DNA of 64,000 nt from Thermonema rossianum DSM 10300. GTDB lineage: Bacteria > Bacteroidota > Bacteroidia > Cytophagales > Thermonemataceae. Position 1 is the first letter of the stretch. The number at the start of each line of letters is the position of its first letter. Below are positions 16,237-25,491 of this stretch, in pieces. The stretch spans positions 1 to 64,000 of the forward strand of contig NZ_AUGC01000004.1 in assembly GCF_000426825.1 (NCBI RefSeq). The letters are read 5' to 3'. The notes beneath the pieces were generated by a model that saw only the letters and a program-made list of their open reading frames with translations, was not told where the DNA came from and searched no databases. Position numbers and translations under genes: made by a program.

Positions 16237-17763
16237 TTAGTGAATCCCTTTCATGGCTTTGTTGAGCAACGGAGAAAGCAGAATCAGCACAATGCCACTG
16301 CCCAGCATCCAGTAAGTAATGAAGGGGTATAGCTCAAGCATGAAGCCTTGGGTTTCGGCTTGGTGGGCATTGAATTCTTCCAAGAAAGTCTCCAGCATGC
16401 CTGCCAGGTAGTTGCCGGCAGCGAAGCTCGCCATCCACAAGCCCATGACCACGCTCACCAGCTTGCGGGGGGCCAGCTTGGTAATCATCGAAAGCCCAAT
16501 GGGCGAAAGCATCAGCTCACCCAGCGTAAGAATGACATACACGGCTACCAGCCACAGCGGCGACACTTTGCCGTGTTCTGCCAAGGCATCGGCTTGGGTC
16601 ATGATGGCAAAGGCAAGTCCTCCCAGCAGCAGCCCTAAGGCAAATTTAATAGGGGTGCGGGGGTTGAGTTTGCGTTGGTCCAGCTTCAACCACATGACCG
16701 AAAAGAGCGGAGCGAATATCAAAATGGCCAGCGGGTTGATGTTTTGGAACCACGTAGTGGGCACTTCCCAGTTCAATGCTTCTATGAAACGGTTGGTTTT
16801 TTCCTCAGCAAAAAGGTTGAAAGTGCCACCTGCCTGCTCAAAGCCTGCCCAGAAGGCTACATTGAAGAATGCCAGCACCAATATAACGCCCATGCGGCTC
16901 CACTCGGTTGCCCCTTTGGTATTGCTCACAATGACCCAAAGAAGTCCCAAGATGAGGACGGCAAAGCCTGCTTTTACAATCACATCGGTGGTGGTATCGG
17001 GCAGTTGCCGCCACCCCCAGATGATGCCGCCGGTGAGTAAAATAAGCACGACCGCCAAAACAACCAGCTCTGCCCAGTCTTTGTTGGTCAGACGGGTTTG
17101 CCCTAACTTGGCATGCGGCGGCAAACCATACCCATTCAGCGATGTTTCTTTGGCAAAGAGAATCAACATGCTGATGAGCATGCCCACGCCGGCAGAGAAG
17201 AAACCCCAGCCCCAATGCACTTGTTCGCCCAAGGCACCTGCCAAGAAGGGACCTAAAATAGCCCCCAAGTTGATGCCCATGTAAAAAATATTGAAAGCTG
17301 AATCTTTGCGCGGGTCGTTGTCGTCATACAGGTCGCCCACAATAGTGGAGATATTGGGCTTAAAGAAGCCGTTGCCGAAGATTAAACAGCCCAAGCCATA
17401 AGAAAAAATAAAGAAGCGCAAATCGGGGTCCAAGCTGTGTGCCATGAAAGCAGAGGCAGCCAGCAAAAACTGACCGGCAGCCATCATCACAGCCCCCGTA
17501 TATACAGCTTTTCTCTTGCCCAAAAAACGGTCGGCAGCCCATCCGCCAATGATGGGGGTCAAATATACCAAGCCTGTGAAGATGGCATAGATAGCCAAGG
17601 CTTCCTTGCGACCCATGCCAAAGCCGAAGTTATCGAGATTGGCTACCAAGTAGAGTACCAGTAGGGCACGCATGCCGTAATAAGAAAAGCGCTCCCACAT
17701 TTCAGTGGTGAAGAGCACATATAATCCCGAAGGGTGTGTTGTTTTTTTCGTAGAAATACCCAT
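16237..17763 (-). CDS. POT/PTR2 family proton-coupled peptide transporter
   Basis: A 508-residue inner-membrane transporter with about 12 or more membrane helices. It carries the POT signature E-x-x-E-R-F-x-Y-Y-G in helix 1 (TTEMWERFSYYGMRALL) and the typical FYMGINLGAILGPF motif. The family imports di- and tripeptides with protons. ATG at 17763 is preferred over a TTG six bases upstream. A second POT gene lies upstream on the same strand, but a terminator separates them, so each is its own unit. The 50-base leaders of both genes are similar. Confidence 0.93.
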   Translation of the reverse strand: MGISTKKTTHPSGLYVLFTTEMWERFSYYGMRALLVLYLVANLDNFGFGMGRKEALAIYAIFTGLVYLTPIIGGWAADRFLGKRKAVYTGAVMMAAGQFLLAASAFMAHSLDPDLRFFIFSYGLGCLIFGNGFFKPNISTIVGDLYDDNDPRKDSAFNIFYMGINLGAILGPFLAGALGEQVHWGWGFFSAGVGMLISMLILFAKETSLNGYGLPPHAKLGQTRLTNKDWAELVVLAVVLILLTGGIIWGWRQLPDTTTDVIVKAGFAVLILGLLWVIVSNTKGATEWSRMGVILVLAFFNVAFWAGFEQAGGTFNLFAEEKTNRFIEALNWEVPTTWFQNINPLAILIFAPLFSVMWLKLDQRKLNPRTPIKFALGLLLGGLAFAIMTQADALAEHGKVSPLWLVAVYVILTLGELMLSPIGLSMITKLAPRKLVSVVMGLWMASFAAGNYLAGMLETFLEEFNAHQAETQGFMLELYPFITYWMLGSGIVLILLSPLLNKAMKGIH

Positions 17764-17810
17764 CTGCAATATTTTTTGGTTTACACTAAACTGCGCAATA
17801 ATAATAAAAA
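17764..17810 (-). promoter_or_regulatory. Leader/promoter of first POT gene, similar to that of second POT gene
   Basis: Read on the minus strand, the leader has ATTATTATTGCGCAG, then TTTAGTGTAAACCAAAAAAT and ATTGCA before the ATG. The same order of elements occurs at 19634-19681. The similarity extends across the whole stretch, suggesting a shared promoter inherited by duplication. Confidence 0.45.
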
Positions 17811-17923
17811 GCTTTCAAAGAAATGACGGAATAATGCAAGTTCCACTTCTGTTTGAAAAAAATAAATATAAAAAAACACCCTCTAAGCCGGTGCATTTTC
17901 CCGTCTTTACCGCAAACACAAAT

Positions 17924-17953
17924 AAAAAAGCGGCTCTCTCAAAAGAGAGCCGC
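17924..17953 (-). terminator. Rho-independent terminator after the second POT gene
   Basis: A perfect stem GCGGCTCTCT / AGAGAGCCGC with a short loop (17930-17953) is followed by six T residues on the minus strand. It lies 31 bases beyond the stop at 17984. Confidence 0.9.
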
Positions 17954-17983
17954 CCCGGGAAAGTAGAAAGAAGGTTTTAATTA

Positions 17984-19633
17984 TTAATAGTGCCCCGTTT
18001 TGTCTTTCACTACCTTGGCTATGGAGCGCACTTTTACAAACAGCAGGATTGCCGCCAGCATAGCCCCCGCAAAGTTGATATAGAACGGAAGGGCGAGGTT
18101 GCTGCTTTCTGCCCCTACATGACCCACCACGCCACTCAGCTTGTTGCCTATGGCAGTAGCCAAAAACCATCCGCCCATCATGACGGCGGTCAGGCGCTGC
18201 GGGCTTAGCTTAGACACCAGCGACAGCCCCATGGGGCTCAGGAACAGTTCACCCACCGTAATGACGGCATAGGTGCCCACCAGCCACCAAGCACTCACTT
18301 TTACGGCGCCGTTTTGGCTTGCAAATACGGCTGCTACCATCACCAAAGTAGAAAGCCCGGTGATAAACAAGCCCCAAGCTATCTTGGCAGGCGTTGAAAG
18401 GATGACACCCCGTGCCTGAAGGAAGTTGAAGAAGGCAATGACCAAAGGTGTGAATATGATGATAAAGAATGGGTTGAGCGACTGAAACAGCTCCGTAGAG
18501 ATTACATAAATAGAGCTGCCGGGGGCGGGCCATTCTTGCGGCGGCATGTTTTTGAAATAATAAGGCAAGTCCTCCTGCATGCTTTGGGCAATGGCCGCGG
18601 CATCCGGCGCTTCCGGTATTTTTATGTTTTCGGGCATCTTTATTTCTTCCAAGAAACCGAAGGGTTTTAGCGTTGCCTGCATCTCACTGCTCACGCTGCG
18701 GTCGGTATAGCTTTTGGCCCACTCGGTCAATACATTCCCGTTTTGGTGGAAAATCATCCAGAAAATAATGACCACAAAGAAAATATAGAGTAGCGCACCT
18801 ATTGCCCCTTTGTCAGAAGCAGAGGCTTTGACATACAGCGACACATAAAAGATAACAATGGGCAGGCAGGCAAAAAGAAAGATGTCGTTGGTGGTAGAAC
18901 CCAGGAAGTTGTCTACCCCCACGAGGCGCGGCAGAAAATAACCCAAAGCACCGGCAAGCAGGGCAGGCACAAAAATATAACCGAAAATCTGCTCCAAAGG
19001 CATGTCTTCGGCTTGTGTGGGTTGTATTACGTCTGCTTCTTTTATATGTTTTTGACCTGCAATGAATATAATCAAACCAAGCAACATGCCTGCGCCGGCG
19101 GCAGCAAAGGCATACCCCCAGCCGTAGTTGTTGCGCATATAGGCAGCCACAAAGTTGCAGACAAACGCCCCGATATTGATACCCATGTAAAAGATATTGT
19201 AGCCTTTATCTTTCAAAGAGGCATTTTGAGGGGTGTTGTACAGGTTTCCCAGCAAGGTGGAAATATTGGGTTTGAAGAAACCGTTGCCCAAAATAACCAG
19301 CAGCAGGGCGGTGTAAAAAGGTATGACGCCGGGAAGCGACAAGGTCAGATAGCCACCGGCCATGAGCAAGCCGCCTGCAATGATGGTGGAGCGGTAGCCG
19401 AAGATACGGTCGGCAAGCAAGCCTCCCAAGAAGGGCGTCAGGTAAACCAAGGCGATGTAGGTGCCATAAATATCATTGGCAAAAGCTTCATTGAAAGCCA
19501 GCCCCGATTCTTTATCGGTCATATACAAGTAAAGAATGCCCAGCATGAGATAGTAACCGAAGCGCTCCCACATTTCGGTGAAAAAGAGCACATAGAGCCC
19601 CTTCGGGTGCTTGGCAGAAGTAGAATTGTTCAT
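17984..19633 (-). CDS. POT/PTR2 family peptide transporter (second copy)
   Basis: A 549-residue paralogue of the neighbouring transporter. It has the POT signature FTEMWERFGYYLMLGIL in helix 1 and the FYMGINIGAFVCNF motif. Relative to the first copy it has a longer central insertion, about residues 310-375, rich in charged and Pro residues between helices. This may reflect a different substrate range. ATG at 19633 is chosen; the TTG at 19639 lies in the conserved leader. It is its own transcription unit, with a terminator after it. Confidence 0.93.
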   Translation of the reverse strand: MNNSTSAKHPKGLYVLFFTEMWERFGYYLMLGILYLYMTDKESGLAFNEAFANDIYGTYIALVYLTPFLGGLLADRIFGYRSTIIAGGLLMAGGYLTLSLPGVIPFYTALLLVILGNGFFKPNISTLLGNLYNTPQNASLKDKGYNIFYMGINIGAFVCNFVAAYMRNNYGWGYAFAAAGAGMLLGLIIFIAGQKHIKEADVIQPTQAEDMPLEQIFGYIFVPALLAGALGYFLPRLVGVDNFLGSTTNDIFLFACLPIVIFYVSLYVKASASDKGAIGALLYIFFVVIIFWMIFHQNGNVLTEWAKSYTDRSVSSEMQATLKPFGFLEEIKMPENIKIPEAPDAAAIAQSMQEDLPYYFKNMPPQEWPAPGSSIYVISTELFQSLNPFFIIIFTPLVIAFFNFLQARGVILSTPAKIAWGLFITGLSTLVMVAAVFASQNGAVKVSAWWLVGTYAVITVGELFLSPMGLSLVSKLSPQRLTAVMMGGWFLATAIGNKLSGVVGHVGAESSNLALPFYINFAGAMLAAILLFVKVRSIAKVVKDKTGHY

Positions 19634-19681
19634 ATGCAATATATTTTTGTTTTTACTATAATCTGCACAATGATAATGAAA
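19634..19681 (-). promoter_or_regulatory. Leader/promoter of second POT gene
   Basis: The minus-strand order is CATTATCATTGTGCAG, TATAGTAAAAACAAAAATAT, then ATTGCAT and the ATG. It parallels the first POT leader at 17764-17810 base for base in most positions. Confidence 0.45.
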
Positions 19682-19733
19682 AGGATTTAAAAAATTAAAA
19701 ATAAAAGTGTGGCAAATGGGGCAGTGTTGTTAT

Positions 19734-19778
19734 AAAAAAAATGCCCGGGCATGCTGTTTGAAACGAGCGCCCGGGCAT
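19734..19778 (-). terminator. Rho-independent terminator after the MCE gene
   Basis: A ten-base stem ATGCCCGGGC / GCCCGGGCAT encloses an 18-base loop (19741-19778), followed by a T run on the minus strand. It lies 22 bases beyond the stop of the MCE-domain gene. Confidence 0.85.
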
Positions 19779-19800
19779 CCGGTTGAACTGAAATAAAAGC

Positions 19801-20715
19801 TTAAAAAACAGATACTTTGATATAACGGCGGGGGTTGTTACGCAAATCGATAAGCAGCTTGTCCAGGTCGGCAGACAGTTCCACCAGATTTTGATAAAGC
19901 GCCTTGTCATGCAGCAAAGCCCCCATGCTTCCCGAAGGGTCATTGGCTTGCTCGAGCACCTGCTGCAGGGCGGCCAAGCTTTGGCGGGTTTGTTCGATGG
20001 TTTGTTGCAGAGGCAAATGCTGCAGGCTGTCGGCTACGGCATCCAGCTTTTGCATGGTCTGCGGCAACTGGGCAGTAGCTTGGTTCAGGTTGCCACTCAT
20101 TTGCTCCACTTGCTGCAAAGTGCTGTGCAACACAGGGCGGTTTTCATGCAACATGGCCTGCAATTCTGCGGCACTTGCCGACAGGTGCTGCAGGGTTCGT
20201 TTCGAAATGTCACCGACGCCTTCAAAATCTATCAGCAGACTATTGATAAGCGTAAGCGTGCTGTCCAGCTTTTCAATGATGGGCTTGGTTTGCTTCTCAA
20301 TGGCAGTGAACATACCATCTTCTCTGCTGCTGCGCAGGGTGTCGCCGTCTTGGTGTATTTCCTGCGACCGGCTCAGGAGCAGCTCTATCTGCATACCACC
20401 CAGCAGTCCGTTTTCGCGCAGCAGTGCCACACTGCCCTTGGGTATTTCTATGTCGCCATCTACTTCCACTTCCACGAGCACCTGCGATTTGTCTTGGTTG
20501 AGCCGCATTTTGGTTACCATGCCTATGGTGACACCGTGAATGGTGACGGGGTTAGATACCATCAAACCGTTGGTGTTGTCGTAGGGAATGTAGTAGGTAT
20601 TGTTGCTGCTAAAAAAACCGCGTCCTTTTAAAAAGTTAAATCCAAAGTAGAGCATGCTCAAAGAAATGATGGCCAGCAGTCCTACTTTGGCTTCTTTCGA
20701 TAGTTTCAGCTTCAT
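19801..20715 (-). CDS. MCE-domain (MlaD-like) lipid transport protein
   Basis: A 304-residue inner-membrane-anchored protein. One N-terminal helix (about 12-32) is followed by an MCE domain (about 38-115) with its conserved VSNPVTIHGVTIGMVTKM and LLGGMQIELLL segments, then a long helical, Gln-rich C-terminus. MCE proteins form hexameric rings that carry phospholipids between the membranes. Permease and ATPase genes are not in the window. It begins 36 bases after the amidase stop. This pairing with a cell-wall amidase and a divergent LptD is, to my knowledge, common in Bacteroidota. Confidence 0.88.
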   Translation of the reverse strand: MKLKLSKEAKVGLLAIISLSMLYFGFNFLKGRGFFSSNNTYYIPYDNTNGLMVSNPVTIHGVTIGMVTKMRLNQDKSQVLVEVEVDGDIEIPKGSVALLRENGLLGGMQIELLLSRSQEIHQDGDTLRSSREDGMFTAIEKQTKPIIEKLDSTLTLINSLLIDFEGVGDISKRTLQHLSASAAELQAMLHENRPVLHSTLQQVEQMSGNLNQATAQLPQTMQKLDAVADSLQHLPLQQTIEQTRQSLAALQQVLEQANDPSGSMGALLHDKALYQNLVELSADLDKLLIDLRNNPRRYIKVSVF

Positions 20716-20751
20716 AGTTTTTGATGTTGTTTAAAGGTGCAAGCTAAGAAT

Positions 20752-21561
20752 TTATAGTGATTCAAGTTCTTTTTTGTAGTCCCGGAAAGCCCGGAAAATA
20801 GCCGAAGCAATCAGGGTTTGCCCCCATGAGTCATTCAAAAACTTCTCTTCTTCGGGGTTCGACAAATAGCCGATTTCTATAAGTACACTGGGCATGGCAC
20901 TGCGATGCAGCACCACAAAGCCCGCCTGTTTGATGCCCCGGCTGGGGCGTTTGGCCCGCTCACGGAATTGGTAGTCGAGCAGCTGGGCAAAACGCAAGCT
21001 GTTTTCGAGGTAGGCGGTCGAGTAAATAGACATCATAATGTGGGATTGGGGCGAGTTGGGGTCAAAGCCTTCATACACTTCTTCATAGCCTTCTTCCAAA
21101 TAGATTACGGCGTTTTCGCGCTTGGCTACCGCCAGGTTTTCTTCGGTTTTGTGCACCCCCATCACATACACCTCGGTGCCACTTACTTCGGCACGCTTGG
21201 CAGGCGAGGCGTCAATGGCATTGCAGTGGATGGAAATGAACAGGTCGGCTTTGTTTTCATTGGCTATCGAGGCGCGTTTATGCAACTCCACGAACTCATC
21301 TTTCGTGCGTGTATAGATGACTTTCACGTCGGGCAAATGTTCCCGGATGGTTTCGCCCAGTTTTAAAGCTACAGCTAAGGTGATGTCCTTTTCTTTTGTA
21401 AATTTGCCCGAGGTGCCCGGGTCATGCCCGCCGTGGCCGGCATCAATCACAACGGTTTTGAGCTTATATTGAACGAATTTATGGGTATTGAGTGCACTGA
21501 TTGGCGCACAAACCAGGAACAAAGAGACTATTGCCATAAAAGAAACGACGCGCTTCCACAT
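20752..21561 (-). CDS. N-acetylmuramoyl-L-alanine amidase (Amidase_3 family)
   Basis: A secreted cell-wall hydrolase that cuts the bond between muramic acid and the peptide stem. ATG at 21561 gives 269 residues: a signal peptide (WKRVVSFMAIVSLFLVCAP) and a single Amidase_3 domain. Zinc and catalytic motifs visible are VVIDAGHGGHDPGTSG (H43), LFISIHCNA, and the C-terminal PSVLIEIGYLSN. No SPOR or LysM domain is present. An in-frame ATG at 21606 would add 15 basic and aromatic residues. The gene is divergent from lptD, whose likely ATG is the very next base (21562), so the promoter region lies inside the neighbour's 5' end. Confidence 0.92.
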   Translation of the reverse strand: MWKRVVSFMAIVSLFLVCAPISALNTHKFVQYKLKTVVIDAGHGGHDPGTSGKFTKEKDITLAVALKLGETIREHLPDVKVIYTRTKDEFVELHKRASIANENKADLFISIHCNAIDASPAKRAEVSGTEVYVMGVHKTEENLAVAKRENAVIYLEEGYEEVYEGFDPNSPQSHIMMSIYSTAYLENSLRFAQLLDYQFRERAKRPSRGIKQAGFVVLHRSAMPSVLIEIGYLSNPEEEKFLNDSWGQTLIASAIFRAFRDYKKELESL

Positions 21562-24279
21562 ATGTTTAAAGATTCGGTTAAAGTTCACTTTTACAAATTT
21601 GCGCATTTTTTGCTAAAAGCTCAATACAGTCTTTTGCTGCTGTGTGTGAGCTTGACCGTTCAGGCACAACAAACCGACAGCCTGCGCACCACGCCGCCCG
21701 ATACTTTGCAGCATACGCCCAAAGCAAAGAGCGATATTCAAGATATCATCACATTTAGTGCCAAAGATTCGGCCATATTTGAAATGGATGCCCGCCGCGG
21801 GTGGCTCTACCGCGAAGCACAGATAGACTATGGCAACAGCCGCTTGCAGGCGGCCGTCATACGCATTGACCTGGAGCGTAATATCGTACAGGCACGCCCG
21901 CTGCCCGACAGCACCGGCAGACCGGAAGGGCGCCCCGTCTTTACCGAAGGTAGCGAACAGTTCGTGGCCGACTCTATGGATTACAATTTGAAAAGCAAGC
22001 GGGGCATCATCTTTAATATTGTTTCGGAGCAGTCGGAGGGCTTTGTGGGCGGTGCTAAGGTAAAGCGAAGCCCCGAAAATGAATTTTATATTGCCGGGGG
22101 CTACTACACCACTTGCAACTTGGCGCATCCTCACTACCGTATCAAGGCAAGCAAAATCAAGCTGACGAAAAACCAAAACGTCATTTGTGGTCCTTTTCAT
22201 ATGGAGCTTGCCGATATTCCCACACCTTTGGGCTTTGCATTTGGCATTTTTCCCAAGCCACGACAAAAAAAATCGGGCATCATTGTGCCGGTATATGGCG
22301 AATCGCAGCAGAACGGCTTCTTCTTGCGTAATGGTGGCTACTATTGGGCCATTAGTGACTACATGGATTTGAAGCTTCTGGGAGAAGTATATACCTACGG
22401 CAACTGGGGCATACAGGCGGTAAGCAACTTTAAAAGGCGCTATCAATACTCGGGCAACCTGTCGGTGTCTTACAATGTGCGCTACGATGAAAATACCGAA
22501 AGTATTTTGCGCAGCGAAACCAAGCTGTTTTGGGTCAATGGCTCTTTTACACCTGAAAGCCGTGGCGACGGGCGCTTTGCAGCTTCCTTGAATTTTGGTA
22601 GCTCGCAATTCAACCGGCGGGTATCGTTCGACCTGGCCAATCAGCTGACCAATACCTTTCAGTCGAATGTATCGTATTCGCGCCGTTTCCGGGGAACGCC
22701 TTTTACCCTGACACTCAGCGCACGGCACAACCAGGAAAACAATACAGGGGTTGTCAATCTCAACTTGCCCACCTTTACCTTAGGCATGACCCCGCTGTAT
22801 CCTTTTAAAAGCAAGACAGGCAACAACCGGGGCTTCTTCTCTCAATTGAATGTGGCTTATACTTTGAATGGCTCGTTTGATATTACCAACCGTGTTACTT
22901 CCCCTTCTTACAATTTTAAAGTAGCCAACATCGGTGAAAGCATTGACTCTGTGTATGCTTTCCGCCCCGAAAACTTCGACCTTTTTGTAGAACGGGGCAA
23001 AATGAACCTGCAACATAGTATTCCTGTCAGCTTGCCGTTCAAAGTATTGAAATATCTGAACGCGAGCGTAGGGTTCAATTTTTCGCAGCGCTTCTACAGG
23101 GAAAAGTACCGCTACACTTGGCTCGACAGTGAACAAGCCGTGCAAATCGATACGCTCAAAGAGTGGGGCAGCAGTTATCAGTATTCCCTTTCTTCGGGGC
23201 TTTCCACCAATATTTACGGTACCTTTTATCCAAAGCGTGGACGCTTTTCGGCTATCCGGCACCTCGTACAGCCTACCATTGGCTTTGGGTATGCCCCCGA
23301 TTTTTCGGGCGAAAATTATGGCTTTTATCAGCGTACCCAAACGGGTATTGATGGCAACGGCAATCCTGTGTACCAAGATTTGCCCACTTTTTCAGGCGTG
23401 AGTGCCCCGGGCGCCTCGGCCAGCATCTCGTTTGGAGTGCGCAATACCTTGGAAGCTAAATTACGTCCTAAGTCCGACACTGCCGCAGCAAAAAAAGCAG
23501 AGAAGGTGAAGTTGTTGGATGAGCTTTCGGTAACTGGCAGTTATAATTTGCTGGCAGACACAACCAAAGGGCAGTATCCGCTTTCTGACCTGTTGTTCCG
23601 GGCACGTACGCGTGTGGGTGGTTTGTTTGACCTGAACTTGAGTGCCACCTTGGCGCCCTATGCCTTCCGCGATACTTTGATTGGTGAACAGGTGTCACGC
23701 ATCAAGTCTTATACTTATGCATGGGATGCCGGGCAAGGCATCGGGCGGTTTACCAACTTCGATATGTCGGTGAGTGCTTCGCTCAATCCCGATGTGTTGC
23801 GCGGCAAGCGTGGCACCACTACCGCGACCCCGGAACCCGTGCCGGGTAGCCTGCGTAACCCCACCACGGCCATCACGGACCCCCTGCAGGCGCCCGAAAC
23901 TTCTTATGAAGCCTATTATCAAGCCAGCCCCGACCAATACGTGGACTTCGACATTCCTTGGAATCTGCGTTTCAATTATAAGTTTACCTACAACTTTTTA
24001 AGCACGCAGCGCCCGGTCACCCAAAGCCTTTCTTTTTCGGGCGACATGAGCCTGACGCCCAAATGGCGCATTGGCTTTAGCTCGGGTTTTGACTTCACAC
24101 AAGGAAGATTGAGCACCACCAGCCTCGACTTTTACCGTGACCTGCATTGCTGGGAGATGCTCTTTAACTGGCGCCCCTTTGGGCAGTTTCAGTCCTATTC
24201 TTTTACCATCCGGGTGAAAGCTTCCACTTTGCGTGACCTGCGCCTCGAGCGCAAGCGCACATGGTACGACAACCAGTAA
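21562..24279 (+). CDS. lptD: LptD-like LPS-assembly outer membrane protein
   Basis: A protein of about 905 residues: signal peptide, an N-terminal OstA/LptA-like beta-jellyroll (about 50-190, FTEGSEQFVADSMDYNLKSK) and a C-terminal beta-barrel with alternating aromatic strands ending in FTIRVKAS. It inserts LPS into the outer leaflet of the outer membrane. The barrel is typical of the Bacteroidota LptD form, which lacks several conserved cysteines of E. coli. The start is uncertain: ATG 21562 gives a 24-residue prelude before the hydrophobic signal, a TTG at 21610 would give a compact signal peptide, and the frame is open from 21424. murB follows by 11 bases. Confidence 0.87.
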   Translation: MFKDSVKVHFYKFAHFLLKAQYSLLLLCVSLTVQAQQTDSLRTTPPDTLQHTPKAKSDIQDIITFSAKDSAIFEMDARRGWLYREAQIDYGNSRLQAAVIRIDLERNIVQARPLPDSTGRPEGRPVFTEGSEQFVADSMDYNLKSKRGIIFNIVSEQSEGFVGGAKVKRSPENEFYIAGGYYTTCNLAHPHYRIKASKIKLTKNQNVICGPFHMELADIPTPLGFAFGIFPKPRQKKSGIIVPVYGESQQNGFFLRNGGYYWAISDYMDLKLLGEVYTYGNWGIQAVSNFKRRYQYSGNLSVSYNVRYDENTESILRSETKLFWVNGSFTPESRGDGRFAASLNFGSSQFNRRVSFDLANQLTNTFQSNVSYSRRFRGTPFTLTLSARHNQENNTGVVNLNLPTFTLGMTPLYPFKSKTGNNRGFFSQLNVAYTLNGSFDITNRVTSPSYNFKVANIGESIDSVYAFRPENFDLFVERGKMNLQHSIPVSLPFKVLKYLNASVGFNFSQRFYREKYRYTWLDSEQAVQIDTLKEWGSSYQYSLSSGLSTNIYGTFYPKRGRFSAIRHLVQPTIGFGYAPDFSGENYGFYQRTQTGIDGNGNPVYQDLPTFSGVSAPGASASISFGVRNTLEAKLRPKSDTAAAKKAEKVKLLDELSVTGSYNLLADTTKGQYPLSDLLFRARTRVGGLFDLNLSATLAPYAFRDTLIGEQVSRIKSYTYAWDAGQGIGRFTNFDMSVSASLNPDVLRGKRGTTTATPEPVPGSLRNPTTAITDPLQAPETSYEAYYQASPDQYVDFDIPWNLRFNYKFTYNFLSTQRPVTQSLSFSGDMSLTPKWRIGFSSGFDFTQGRLSTTSLDFYRDLHCWEMLFNWRPFGQFQSYSFTIRVKASTLRDLRLERKRTWYDNQ

Positions 24280-24290
24280 TCATTCTTCTT

Positions 24291-25334
24291 ATGAAACCTT
24301 TTTCTTCACATTGGCAAGTAGCCCAAAACGTATCGCTCAAGGCATGGAATACCTTGGGCTTAGAGGCCGTGGCTCGCTATTATTATGCGGCAACTACCGA
24401 AGCGGCTGCCATGGCTGTCATGAAAGAAGCACGCGCCGCCGGCTTGCCTGTGTTGGTGCTGGGAGGTGGAAGCAACCTTCTCTTTGCAGCTGATTGGGAA
24501 GGGCTCGTGCTGCATATGCGCACCGGAGGCAGATGGGTGGTGGCAGAAACGGAAGACGAGGTGTTGATAGAGGCGGCTGCCGGTGAAAATTGGCATGCCT
24601 TGGTGATGTGGACCGTAGCGCAAGGGTGGGGCGGCATAGAGAACTTGGCGCTGATTCCCGGCACGGCAGGTGCCGCACCTATTCAAAACATTGGTGCTTA
24701 TGGGGTAGAGCTCAAAGATGTCTTGGACGAAGTGCGTGTTTGGATTGCCGGAAAGGGGGTGGTGCCGCTCAAAAACGAAGATTGTGCTTTTGATTATCGT
24801 GATAGTATCTTCAAACAGATGCCCCGTGGCGACTTCTTGGTGTTGGCTATTCGCTTGCGTTTAAAAAAGCAAGCTGTGCCTAATCTTTCTTATTATGCGC
24901 TAAAGCAATATTTCGAGGAGAAAGGCATCGCTTCGCCTTCTGTTGCCGAAGTAGCGCAGGCAGTCATAGACATACGCCGTTCCAAACTGCCCGATCCCGC
25001 ACAGATTGGTAATGCCGGTAGTTTTTTCAAAAACCCGGTAGTAGAAAGGGCGCTTTTTGAGCGTCTGCGTGCGCAGTATCCTTCCATGCCTTTTTTCGAG
25101 GTGAATGAACGGCAGGTGAAAATACCGGCCGCTTGGTTGATTGAACAGTGTGGGTGGAAGGGCAAGCGGCGGGGCGCCGTGGGCGTACACGAGCGCCAGG
25201 CACTGGTGTTGGTACACTACGGTGGGGGCACGGGTGCCGAACTATGGCAGCTGGCAAAAGATATACAAAAAGATGTGGCTGCCCGCTTTGGCATCTGCTT
25301 GCAGCCCGAAGTGAATGTGTTGGGGGGAGGGTGA
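24291..25334 (+). CDS. murB: UDP-N-acetylenolpyruvoylglucosamine reductase MurB
   Basis: A 347-residue cytosolic FAD enzyme that reduces UDP-GlcNAc-enolpyruvate to UDP-MurNAc in peptidoglycan synthesis. FAD-binding motifs are LVLGGGSNLLF (56-66) and IPGTAGAAPIQNIGAYG. The C-terminal domain has GNAGSFFKNP, which carries the catalytic serine, and QPEVNVLG at the end, which carries the glutamate. The layout is that of the E. coli-type (type I) MurB. The ATG is 11 bases after the lptD stop. Confidence 0.95.
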   Translation: MKPFSSHWQVAQNVSLKAWNTLGLEAVARYYYAATTEAAAMAVMKEARAAGLPVLVLGGGSNLLFAADWEGLVLHMRTGGRWVVAETEDEVLIEAAAGENWHALVMWTVAQGWGGIENLALIPGTAGAAPIQNIGAYGVELKDVLDEVRVWIAGKGVVPLKNEDCAFDYRDSIFKQMPRGDFLVLAIRLRLKKQAVPNLSYYALKQYFEEKGIASPSVAEVAQAVIDIRRSKLPDPAQIGNAGSFFKNPVVERALFERLRAQYPSMPFFEVNERQVKIPAAWLIEQCGWKGKRRGAVGVHERQALVLVHYGGGTGAELWQLAKDIQKDVAARFGICLQPEVNVLGGG

Positions 25335-25403
25335 AAGTTATTTCTGTTTTTTTAAAAAAAACATAGAAAAGCTTGCGTTTTTTTTTTTTTTATTTCTTGA
25401 CTT

Positions 25404-25441
25404 CGAAAATTTTCGATGCACCCGGGAGTCGAAGATTTTCG
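25404..25441. promoter_or_regulatory. Two 12-base palindromes, possible operator
   Basis: CGAAAATTTTCG (25404-25415) is a perfect palindrome. CGAAGATTTTCG (25430-25441) differs at one base. Their centres are 26 bases apart, about two and a half helical turns. They lie upstream of the Cys-rich peptide gene and after a weak A/T-rich stem and a 14-T run (25378-25391) that may end murB transcription. Confidence 0.4.
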
Positions 25442-25491
25442 GTAGCGCTACGTATTTGTTGATTATGTGTAACCTAAAAATGTTGAGAATC

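Noticed and set aside
21613-22728. A 371-residue open frame on the minus strand
   Set aside because: It is antisense to lptD, whose signal peptide and barrel pattern are convincing.
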